NCBI RefSeq assembly: GCF_025833875.1
Contig: NZ_JAOYOD010000001.1
Location: 2,356,001-2,420,000 of the forward strand
Direction of reading: 5' to 3'
Length of the DNA: 64,000 bases
Origin: Reichenbachiella ulvae
Lineage (GTDB): Bacteria > Bacteroidota > Bacteroidia > Cytophagales > Cyclobacteriaceae
A program made the translations under genes and the position numbers. Under the pieces are notes generated by a model. It made no database searches and was not told the DNA's origin. It saw only the letters and a list, made by a program, of their open reading frames with translations. Position 1 is the first letter of the stretch; every line of letters starts with the position of its first letter. This document shows positions 53,204-61,010 of the stretch, in pieces.

Positions 53204-54054
53204 CTTTTCATTTTTAAAACTTTGAACATTAGTCGATCCATGGCTCGATCAGAAAACAGCAATCTCGGAATGATAAATTTGGTCCACTTGTCCCGAATCA
53301 CCAAATAAAAGGTCTTAGCTTTTTTCTTTTGGAATACTTCAAAAAGCTGATCGCAAAACTCTTCTACAGGTATGGCTTTAGCAGCTTCTCTTTTGGACAA
53401 ATCCAAAAAGCGAAGTAAGGATGGGCCGTATGGAGATTCTTTCATGGATGCTTCAGGCTCTTCGACCTTATCCCATATGGGTGTCTTGATCGGGCCCGGA
53501 TTGAAAACCACTACATCTATCCCGAACAACATCAATTCACGCCTTAACCCCTCAGAATAAGCATCAACAGCTGCTTTAGAACTACCATATGGCGTCATGT
53601 ATGGCATGCCGCTTTTAGCTGCGACAGAACTAATGTTGATGATTTTACCGGGAGGCAGCGAACTATTTTCTTTTGCTCCCAAAAGGGGAAGAAAAGCATT
53701 CGTAACAGATACTAAACCAAGAAAATTGACCTCAAATTGCTTCCTAAAATCCGCTGTGCTCAAGCATTGAGATGGGCCAGTGACTGCCATCCCTGAATTA
53801 TTGACCAACAATTGTAAACCCTCGTCTGCAATTTCACTTTCTACTACGCGAGCGGCTTGTTGGACCATCTCTTCGTCCGTCACATCAAAAATCAAAGGGC
53901 GATAGGCCTCACCAAATTTGGCTTCCAACCTTTCAGCATCCTCCTTTTTTCGGACACTGCCATATACAGTATAGCCCTCAGCAATAAATCTACGAGTAGC
54001 ATAAAAACCGATACCCGTCGATACTCCTGTAATCAAAACATTACCCTTGGACAT
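53200..54054 (-). CDS. SDR-family oxidoreductase
   Basis: A 284-residue classical short-chain dehydrogenase. Seen: VLITGVSTGIGFYATRRFIA (TGxxxGIG), the NNSGMAV motif, catalytic Ser in NISSVAAKSG, and YGSSKAAVDAYSEG with Tyr and Lys. A hydrophobic/basic C-terminal extension (KFIIPRLLFSDRAMDRLMFK) suggests membrane association, as in retinol- or sterol-type SDRs; the substrate is unknown. It is co-translated with the NTF2-like gene (ATGA) and starts two bases after the TrmH-family gene, forming a three-gene run. Confidence 0.92.
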   Translation of the reverse strand: MSKGNVLITGVSTGIGFYATRRFIAEGYTVYGSVRKKEDAERLEAKFGEAYRPLIFDVTDEEMVQQAARVVESEIADEGLQLLVNNSGMAVTGPSQCLSTADFRKQFEVNFLGLVSVTNAFLPLLGAKENSSLPPGKIINISSVAAKSGMPYMTPYGSSKAAVDAYSEGLRRELMLFGIDVVVFNPGPIKTPIWDKVEEPEASMKESPYGPSLLRFLDLSKREAAKAIPVEEFCDQLFEVFQKKKAKTFYLVIRDKWTKFIIPRLLFSDRAMDRLMFKVLKMKR

Positions 54055-54056
54055 AA

Positions 54057-54794
54057 TTATTGGCCTTTCAGTGATCTCTTAAAATTATCACAAAAAACGG
54101 CAGTAGACACCGCTACATTCAAAGATTCTGCACCTCCGTAGGCGGGAATTTTCACCTCTTGTCCCAACTGGTCAATCAGGTCTTCGCTTATACCGGTCGA
54201 TTCATTCCCAAAAACCAAAAATGCCGGCTCCTCAAATTTAACTTGATGAATATCTCCACCATTAAGAGTGGCTCCATAGCTATTTGGAAATTGAGCGATC
54301 CAATCAGAAAGATCGTCATATATGACACGAACGCGTGCAAAAGAGCCCATGGTAGCAGAAACTACCTTAGGATTGTAACAATCTACAGAATCGGACGAGC
54401 AAATGATATGACGAAAGCCATACCAATCAGCAATGCGAATGATCGTTCCCAAATTGCCTGGATCTTTGACTCGATCAAACCCCAATAGGGATTGCTGCAA
54501 ATCAGGTTTTTCCACATCAGGTATCTCAACTACAGCCAAAGCGGCATTGTTAGTGGTGAGGCTACCGACCTTCGAAAGTTCCCTTTCAGTCACCTCTCGA
54601 AAGTCGTAAGAGTGGGTATCTGAAGAATATTGATTTAAAAATGCTTCTGTCCCGAATAATTGATCAATCTTGAGGTCTGATTTCAATAATTCCAGCACAT
54701 TTTTTGCACCTTCAACCAAGAACTTGTTTTCAAGTTTCCTAAATTTTTTTAATTGTAGGGATTTAATGAATTTTGACTCTTTGTTTGAGATCAT
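54057..54794 (-). CDS. TrmH/SpoU-family RNA 2'-O-methyltransferase
   Basis: A 245-residue SPOUT methyltransferase. The N-terminal substrate-binding part (KSLQLKKFRKLENKFLVEG) precedes the knotted domain with motif 1 (DRVKDPGNLGTIIRIADWYG), motif 2 (LVFGNESTGISEDLIDQ) and motif 3 (IPAYGGAESLNVAVSTAVFC). It methylates rRNA or tRNA riboses; the site is not predictable here. In many Bacteroidota it sits next to tamL as here, divergently. The SDR and NTF2-like genes follow on the same strand. Confidence 0.94.
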   Translation of the reverse strand: MISNKESKFIKSLQLKKFRKLENKFLVEGAKNVLELLKSDLKIDQLFGTEAFLNQYSSDTHSYDFREVTERELSKVGSLTTNNAALAVVEIPDVEKPDLQQSLLGFDRVKDPGNLGTIIRIADWYGFRHIICSSDSVDCYNPKVVSATMGSFARVRVIYDDLSDWIAQFPNSYGATLNGGDIHQVKFEEPAFLVFGNESTGISEDLIDQLGQEVKIPAYGGAESLNVAVSTAVFCDNFKRSLKGQ

Positions 54795-54826
54795 GCGAAT
54801 TGTAACATTGCGTTAGGTACAGGTGC

Positions 54827-54834
54827 CAAACTTA
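54827..54834 (-). promoter_or_regulatory. Possible -7 promoter element of the TrmH-family gene
   Basis: The minus strand reads TAAGTTTG (TAnnTTTG), 33 bases before the start codon of the gene ending at 54057. No -33 TTG is seen at the expected distance. Confidence 0.45.
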
Positions 54835-54932
54835 CACAGTTTCTTGATGATAGACATATGAGATATTAATTCCATTAAATCTAGTGATCTAAATTCTGTA
54901 CTCACATCATAAATCCAAGGATTCATATAGCT

Positions 54933-57353
54933 ATGCGCTCTGTAATTAGGGTCGCTCTTTTACTTTCCCTGTGGGGAGGTCTGGACTCATGTATGGGGCG
55001 CAGATACCTCAAAGGGGATCAAAAGTTACTCGTGGACCAAAATCTGGAAGGTGCTCAAAAACTGAACAAAGAAGAAATCGAGTCCTTGTATGCTTATGAG
55101 CCGAACGAAAAAATTCTTTTCATCCCATGGTCTCCCTATGTCGATCTCTATCAACTAGGAAAGAAATCCTATGATTCATCTAAATATGAAAACAAAAAAA
55201 TAAAGCTTAGAAAAAAGTATAACAAGAAAATTGCCAGGGCTCAGGAAAAAGACAGGGAAAATCGTGAAAGAAAACTCAAGCAGAAGCTGGCTAAAAAGAT
55301 CAACAAGCAAAACAAGAACCTAAAAGAAGGCAACCAAGCCATGAGACTCGGTGAGCCACTCGCTATCTATGACACGGCACTAGAAAACGAGACAGTTGAA
55401 AAAATAGAGAAGTACCTACACGCCAAGGGATACTTTAATGCTGAGGTGAGCAGAGATACCGAAGAGACCATAAAGCTGGTCACTTCCACCTATACCATTG
55501 ATCGAAAAGAGGCCTATCTTCTAGACTCTATTTTCTATCGTGCACCCGATTCTTTAGTCCTGAAGATACTTCAAAAAGAAGATGCCAATTCTTTGCTGAT
55601 CAAAGGCGAAAACTATGACCAGGACATCATCTCAAAAGAAAGAGAGCGTATCAACGACATCATGTTGAATAATGGCTATTATGATTTTAATCGTAAACTG
55701 ATTGGTTTTAGAGTTGATACCACAACTCTAGGCGATAGAAAGGTAATGGTTGGAATCGTAGTGAACAATCCTCCTGACAGGGACAGTCATAAGATCTTTA
55801 GATTGGACTCAGTTATTTTCAATACGGATGCGGATATTACGGGACTGTCTCAGAAGCGATCTCACAAAACATACAATGGAGTCACCTACCAGTTTCACCA
55901 ACGTAGGTACAACGAGAAAATATTGGATTGGCGCCTATTCCTACAACCAGATAGCCTTTATAGCAAAGCCAACACCCTGGAGACTCAAAAACAGCTCTCC
56001 AACATGGATATTTTCAAATTCATCAATGTAAACTATGACACAACTGGGGGGCAATTCATTGCCAATGTCTTTACAAGTCCCCTGAAGAAATACCAAACCT
56101 CTACAGAAGCTGGACTAAGTGTGAGTCAAGGTCTTCCAGGACCTTTTCTAAACATGTCAGTCAAGAACAGAAATATTTTCAAAGGACTAGAAGTGGCAGA
56201 ATTGAGTGGGCGTGTAGGATTCGAAGGTCTGACAGGTGCAACAGAAACTGGTAACCCCTATTCCAGTTTGGACTATGGGGCCAACCTATCACTTACCTTT
56301 CCTCAGTTTGTAATGCCACTGGGCAAAAACATCAAATCAAATCTGGGTAGATTCAACCCCAAAACTAAAATCCTATTTGGTCTCAACTTCAATTCAAGGA
56401 CTGAGTATCTACGTAACAACATCAATGCCGTATGGGCCTATACCTGGCAAAATTATAACAAGCGAAGAAGCTATACCGTCAATATGATAGATGTCAACTA
56501 TATCAATTCTGACATTACAGACCCGGCTTATCGCGAATTACTAGAAAATCTAGAAGCACAAGGAAACAACCTTATCCGTTCGTTTGAGCCCTCTTTCATT
56601 AGTGGTAGTTCCCTTACCGCCATTTACAATATCAATGAATATGGAAACAAGACTTCTAGGGCGTCTTTTTTGCGCTACCAAATAGAAACTGGCGGAAACT
56701 TTATCCAGAGCTTTCCCTATACTGATATTGACAGTGACAACAAACTGGAGTTTTTCAAATTTGCCAAACTCGACGTTGATTTTAGGCAAACCCTTCCAGT
56801 CAACTCCATCATCACCCTTGCATATAGAGCGCATGCAGGTGTGGCCATTCCCTACGGAGATAACAAGACGCTACCTTATGAAAAATTCTTTTTTGCAGGT
56901 GGTAGTAACAGCATTCGTGCATGGGAACCGAGACGTTTAGGGCCAGGTACCTACCTCCCACTGGATAGCGCGGGGAATTACAGCAACAATTTTGAGCAGC
57001 CGGCAGAAATCATCTTAGAACTAAGTGCTGAATTTAGGCATCAATTGTTTGGGCCTATTCATGGCGCCTTCTTCATAGATGCGGGTAATAGCTGGACATT
57101 CAATGAATCAGACGACAGACCTGGGGCAAATTTCGAATCAGACTTTTTATCCGAAATTGCAGTCGGAGGTGGCTATGGAGTCCGTGTTGATTTCTCTTTT
57201 TTGATACTAAGACTAGATGCCGCCTGGAAACTTATCGACCCTGCAAGTACTTCCAGGTTTTCAGATAACAATCGTTCTTCAGTATTTGACTTACCTGATT
57301 ATGAAGGATACAATCGACTGATTTGGAACATTGGTATTGGCTACCCATTTTAA
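54933..57353 (+). CDS. tamL: TamL-like BamA/Omp85 family outer-membrane lipoprotein
   Basis: An 806-residue Omp85-family protein. The signal peptide ends in a lipobox Cys20 (LSLWGGLDSC), the trait that separates TamL from TamA. A Lys-rich coiled region (about 80-135) is followed by POTRA-like domains (about 145-430; YLLDSIFYRAPDSLVLKIL, ERINDIMLNNGYYDF). A C-terminal 16-strand barrel includes the loop-6 region FFAGGSNSIRAWEPRRLGPG and ends WNIGIGYPF. TamL works with TamB in moving lipids or proteins to the outer membrane; tamB is not next to it here. hemF follows at eight bases. Confidence 0.9.
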   Translation: MRSVIRVALLLSLWGGLDSCMGRRYLKGDQKLLVDQNLEGAQKLNKEEIESLYAYEPNEKILFIPWSPYVDLYQLGKKSYDSSKYENKKIKLRKKYNKKIARAQEKDRENRERKLKQKLAKKINKQNKNLKEGNQAMRLGEPLAIYDTALENETVEKIEKYLHAKGYFNAEVSRDTEETIKLVTSTYTIDRKEAYLLDSIFYRAPDSLVLKILQKEDANSLLIKGENYDQDIISKERERINDIMLNNGYYDFNRKLIGFRVDTTTLGDRKVMVGIVVNNPPDRDSHKIFRLDSVIFNTDADITGLSQKRSHKTYNGVTYQFHQRRYNEKILDWRLFLQPDSLYSKANTLETQKQLSNMDIFKFINVNYDTTGGQFIANVFTSPLKKYQTSTEAGLSVSQGLPGPFLNMSVKNRNIFKGLEVAELSGRVGFEGLTGATETGNPYSSLDYGANLSLTFPQFVMPLGKNIKSNLGRFNPKTKILFGLNFNSRTEYLRNNINAVWAYTWQNYNKRRSYTVNMIDVNYINSDITDPAYRELLENLEAQGNNLIRSFEPSFISGSSLTAIYNINEYGNKTSRASFLRYQIETGGNFIQSFPYTDIDSDNKLEFFKFAKLDVDFRQTLPVNSIITLAYRAHAGVAIPYGDNKTLPYEKFFFAGGSNSIRAWEPRRLGPGTYLPLDSAGNYSNNFEQPAEIILELSAEFRHQLFGPIHGAFFIDAGNSWTFNESDDRPGANFESDFLSEIAVGGGYGVRVDFSFLILRLDAAWKLIDPASTSRFSDNNRSSVFDLPDYEGYNRLIWNIGIGYPF

Positions 57354-57361
57354 TTAAGATC

Positions 57362-58252
57362 ATGAATAAAGAAACTATAGAAAACTGGTTCAAATCCCTT
57401 CAGGACAACATCTGTCAAGAAATCGAAAAAACCGATGAAAAGGGCAAATTCGAAGAAGACCTATGGCAAAGACCACAAGGAGGTGGAGGACGAACACGAA
57501 TCATCAGAGGTGGCAATATCATCGAAAAAGGTGGGGTTAATTTTTCTGCTGTGAGTGGCCCTACTCCTGACAAAATCCTTCAGGCTCTAAAAATAGACAA
57601 AGCCGATTTTTACGCCACAGGCGTATCTATAGTGATGCATCCACAATCTCCTATGGTTCCTGTCATTCATATGAATGTGCGCTATTTTGAGATGAGCAAT
57701 GGCATCAGCTGGTTCGGTGGTGGTATAGATCTGACACCACATTATGTGGATGACGAAGATGCCCAATACTTTCATTCTCAGATCAAGTCAGTTTGCGATG
57801 CCCACCATGGTTCCTACTATCCTGAGTTTAAAAATTGGGCTGATGATTACTTCTACATCAAGCATCGAAATGAAACAAGAGGGATAGGTGGCATATTCTT
57901 CGATAGACTTAGCGCAACTCCTGAGATCTCAATGGAGCAACGTTGGGAATTCGTGAAAGACGTAGGACAATTATTCGCCCCTACTTACACTCATTTCATG
58001 TCCAAAAACAAGGATATCGAATATGGAGAAAATGAAAAGCAATGGCAATACTTGAGGCGTGGCAGATATGTCGAATTCAATCTAGTGCTCGACAAAGGAA
58101 CTAAGTTCGGTCTGGACACCGATGGACGAACAGAATCGATACTGATGAGTCTACCCCCACAAGCTAACTGGGAGTACAATTATGAAGTAGCTCCTGGTTC
58201 TAAGGAAGAGAAAACACTTTCTCTTCTGAAAAAGGGCGTGGATTGGGTGTAA
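57362..58252 (+). CDS. hemF: Oxygen-dependent coproporphyrinogen III oxidase
   Basis: A 296-residue cytosolic enzyme of heme synthesis that oxidatively decarboxylates coproporphyrinogen III. The start is ATG 57362, since the longer frame runs back into tamL. Signatures: RTRIIRGGNIIEKGGVNFSA, VIHMNVRYFEM, SWFGGGIDLTPHY with the active-site Asp, RGIGGIFFDRL and RRGRYVEFNLVLDKGTKFGL. It starts eight bases after tamL, probably on the same transcript. A large nested palindrome ends it. The presence of HemF shows an aerobic or facultative lifestyle. Confidence 0.97.
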   Translation: MNKETIENWFKSLQDNICQEIEKTDEKGKFEEDLWQRPQGGGGRTRIIRGGNIIEKGGVNFSAVSGPTPDKILQALKIDKADFYATGVSIVMHPQSPMVPVIHMNVRYFEMSNGISWFGGGIDLTPHYVDDEDAQYFHSQIKSVCDAHHGSYYPEFKNWADDYFYIKHRNETRGIGGIFFDRLSATPEISMEQRWEFVKDVGQLFAPTYTHFMSKNKDIEYGENEKQWQYLRRGRYVEFNLVLDKGTKFGLDTDGRTESILMSLPPQANWEYNYEVAPGSKEEKTLSLLKKGVDWV

Positions 58253-58264
58253 ATCATCGTGAAT

Positions 58265-58405
58265 AAAAAAGAGGCTGTCTCAAAAGGTTCAAAAAATAGA
58301 GTTTGTCACATTGAGCTTAGTCGAAATGTACCTTAGAAAGGTGTAATTAATGTTTCGACTTGGCTCAACATGACAAAGAAAGACTTTTGAGACAGCCTCT
58401 TTTTT
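58265..58405. terminator. Nested double palindrome between hemF and the endonuclease gene
   Basis: The outer arms are a perfect 22-bp inverted repeat (core GAGGCTGTCTCAAAAG at 58271-58286 and its complement at 58384-58399) with A/T runs at both ends, as in a bidirectional terminator. The loop of about 97 bases carries a second, imperfect inverted repeat: TGTCACATTGAGCTTAGTCG (about 58304-58324) against CGACTTGGCTCAACATGACA (58356-58375). That inner unit has the TGTCA...TTGAG...GTCGAAA layout of the REP-like repeats seen at the left end of the window. Confidence 0.88.
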
Positions 58406-58423
58406 GATGCTAATGAAATCAAG

Positions 58424-60949
58424 CTATAGTTTAATCAGTTTCTTATTGATGACTTGATCTTTAGAAGTCAATATCAAGGAGTAAATCCCTGGACGTAAAT
58501 CTGAAAGGTTCAATTCATTCCTGAACGCTATAGAATGAAAAACATATTTTCCACTTACATCAACTAAAGACATCTTCCAACCAGCAGTATCCACTGCTCC
58601 CAACTTCAATTGAATATTCCCCTGAGTCGGGTTGGGGTAAATCAGAGTTTTTAAAGCTTTATTTTCAGAGGATAACACTTGTTCGATATTGAATATATCA
58701 TCCTTTGTTTGAACCATGATATGATATCCATTGGCCGTCTCACCTACATACCCAATCAAATCAAAACTCCCTAGAGGAATGTTGGTTCCGACCAGATCAT
58801 GATCCTCCAATCCAACGGTAAATGTCATTTGAGTTTCACCTGCCTGAAGCGTATATTCCCCTTTAGCGAAGGTTCCTGTTTCGACAAAAGACAGATTAGT
58901 CAACTGAATTCTTTCAGATTCAAGCTCTTCTCCAATTTGATCCAGGGTAGTTTCTTGAGGTGAAGGCAATTCATTTCCTGAGGACAATAGTGAAATAGAA
59001 ACCGGACTTTCCTCAATCTCTAATAACCCATTATAATTCAATAGGCCACCTATCACTTCAACACTGTCACCGGCTTGTAATTCGGAAGATAGATTCCCTA
59101 CTTCCTCGCTTCTTATTACAATTCCAGCTGTCCCATCATATAGCAAGCGGTTATGTGGGTTATTAGTTTCACCACCAATGACTATACCCTTGACCATCAC
59201 AACACTTCCTTCAGGACGATTGCGAGCTTCAGATATGGTGATCAAACTGACTTCCGAAGGATATTCACTTGTCAGCACCAAATCATCTGCATCTCTCACT
59301 GACAATTGATAATCCTCGAAAAACTGACCTATAAAACCCGTTACCTCGAAATAACCTGAAGGCACTTCAGTCCCTACTAATGGATGAGAATCTGACCCAA
59401 TACGGAACACCATTTCACCTGTCCCATCACTAATTGTGAAATTACCTGAAGTCCCTCCTCCAGCAAATGTAGACCCAACATCTGCAAAAGAAACATTCTC
59501 GATAGTTACCAATTGAGACTCATATTTTTCTCCTACTTCACTTATGGTCAAATATTTAGGAGCAGGTAACTGCGCATTTGATTTCAGCAATTCAATGGTA
59601 ATTGGAGATTCTTCAATTTGGAGTGCCTCGCCATACTCAGATAGCCCACCCTTGACCAAAATACTATCCCCTTGAGAGAAATTTGCAGATTCGTGCCCTA
59701 CATCAAAACTCCTCACAACAATACCAGCCGTTCCATCATATATTACTCGACTATTCCCGCTGTTATTCCCAGCATCGATTACTACACCCGTTACACTTAC
59801 TACCTCACCTAGCACTTTTGTTCTCGCATCGGCAATTGAGATCACTTCGACTTGACCCTCTCTACCAGAGACGCTAAAACCTGTCATAAAACTGCCAGTT
59901 GAGTGATCAATGTTTACTGATGCGTTTTGATCAACTGCTGAAGGTTCAAATTTGATCCAGACAGAATGGACTTCATTGGCTGTGGTGTTAGTTAAAGTCA
60001 AATTCTGCGAATAATCCACACCATCAGAAGACAAAGAAAAAGGTGACCCTGTAGTGATGTTTATCGATTCAGAAATGTTGTAAGAATTGATTTGATACTG
60101 CTGTGAGGCTGAGCTACCCAGCTCAACTGCTCCAAAATCAGGGTTAAAAGACAAGTGATCTATCAATAATATTGGATTGCTACTTACCCCCCATATTTCT
60201 CCAACCCATTCCGGATGATCGATAAATGGGTTTCTATTTTCCTGAAAACCATACGCTCCCTCATGTCTATCTATTTCATACTGATCCACTGGATCATTCT
60301 CATGCCACTGAAGCATGGTATACAAAACACCAAATTCTGGATCACCAGAATAGGAAATTCGATCGACTAACTCAAGATCTAGAAAATCACTCTCGTATCT
60401 TGTAGACATGTAAAATAATATTCTAGCCACATCTCCCTTGATTTCATCCCTTGGTTCCCAAAAGTCACCATTGGTATAAGTATCCGGTGCCTCCCCTTCT
60501 TCATTTGCTACAGTGTGATCTACTACATTAAAATCCTTATTGCTTTTAGAAGTATTAACAGAAGCATCAGAAGGTCTCAAATTGTGCACATCAGTATAGG
60601 CCGTATCAGCCAAATCCGGAAACCCATGAGATTTGGCCCAGGTATGTTCTCTATTCCAGTAATCAGGCTGATTATTCGAAGCAAAATTTGCTTTAGGAAT
60701 AGAGGCGTTTTTGTAAAATAATATGATGTTATCGCTGTTATCAGGATCCTCATCCAAAGTAGGCAAAATGGTATCTCTAAACTCACCGTAGGTCCTAACC
60801 TTATGTCCACGTATGATTTGATGAAGCTTGACTTTCAGCTCCTGACCAGACAACCCGTCTGTTCCATCATAATACCCCGAAGGAATATTTTGTGCTCCAA
60901 CAGATAAAGTAAAGAATAGGGCTACCAATAATGTTGTTAATTGTTTCAT
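58424..60949 (-). CDS. Secreted endonuclease I family protein with type IX sorting tail
   Basis: An 841-residue multi-domain nuclease. A signal peptide (LLVALFFTLSVGAQ) leads to the EndA/NucM-type endonuclease I domain at about 25-255, with the beta-beta-alpha-metal motif NREHTWAKSHGF and DVHNLRPSDASVNTSKSNKD. A beta-sandwich segment is followed by two tandem repeats of about 190 residues (about 365-560 and 565-755), each with an OB-like unit (VSVTGVVIDAGNNSGNSRVI / VMVKGIVIGGETNNPHNRLL). The last 75 residues are a T9SS type A sorting domain (LIYPNPTQGNIQLKLG ... VINKKLIKL). It should degrade DNA at the cell surface or outside. It follows the lipoprotein and TonB receptor genes. Confidence 0.92.
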   Translation of the reverse strand: MKQLTTLLVALFFTLSVGAQNIPSGYYDGTDGLSGQELKVKLHQIIRGHKVRTYGEFRDTILPTLDEDPDNSDNIILFYKNASIPKANFASNNQPDYWNREHTWAKSHGFPDLADTAYTDVHNLRPSDASVNTSKSNKDFNVVDHTVANEEGEAPDTYTNGDFWEPRDEIKGDVARILFYMSTRYESDFLDLELVDRISYSGDPEFGVLYTMLQWHENDPVDQYEIDRHEGAYGFQENRNPFIDHPEWVGEIWGVSSNPILLIDHLSFNPDFGAVELGSSASQQYQINSYNISESINITTGSPFSLSSDGVDYSQNLTLTNTTANEVHSVWIKFEPSAVDQNASVNIDHSTGSFMTGFSVSGREGQVEVISIADARTKVLGEVVSVTGVVIDAGNNSGNSRVIYDGTAGIVVRSFDVGHESANFSQGDSILVKGGLSEYGEALQIEESPITIELLKSNAQLPAPKYLTISEVGEKYESQLVTIENVSFADVGSTFAGGGTSGNFTISDGTGEMVFRIGSDSHPLVGTEVPSGYFEVTGFIGQFFEDYQLSVRDADDLVLTSEYPSEVSLITISEARNRPEGSVVMVKGIVIGGETNNPHNRLLYDGTAGIVIRSEEVGNLSSELQAGDSVEVIGGLLNYNGLLEIEESPVSISLLSSGNELPSPQETTLDQIGEELESERIQLTNLSFVETGTFAKGEYTLQAGETQMTFTVGLEDHDLVGTNIPLGSFDLIGYVGETANGYHIMVQTKDDIFNIEQVLSSENKALKTLIYPNPTQGNIQLKLGAVDTAGWKMSLVDVSGKYVFHSIAFRNELNLSDLRPGIYSLILTSKDQVINKKLIKL

Positions 60950-60960
60950 ATGCTAAAACA

Positions 60961-60991
60961 AGAAAAGACTGCCTTGAGGACAGTCTTTTCT
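60961..60991 (-). terminator. Hairpin between lipoprotein and endonuclease genes
   Basis: AGAAAAGACTG pairs perfectly with CAGTCTTTTCT over a nine-base loop, 20 bases past the lipoprotein stop and 12 before the endonuclease start on the minus strand. The following TGTTTTAG is only a weak T-run, so it may attenuate rather than end the transcript. Confidence 0.65.
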
Positions 60992-61010
60992 ATATATTAT
61001 ATTATTTCTA

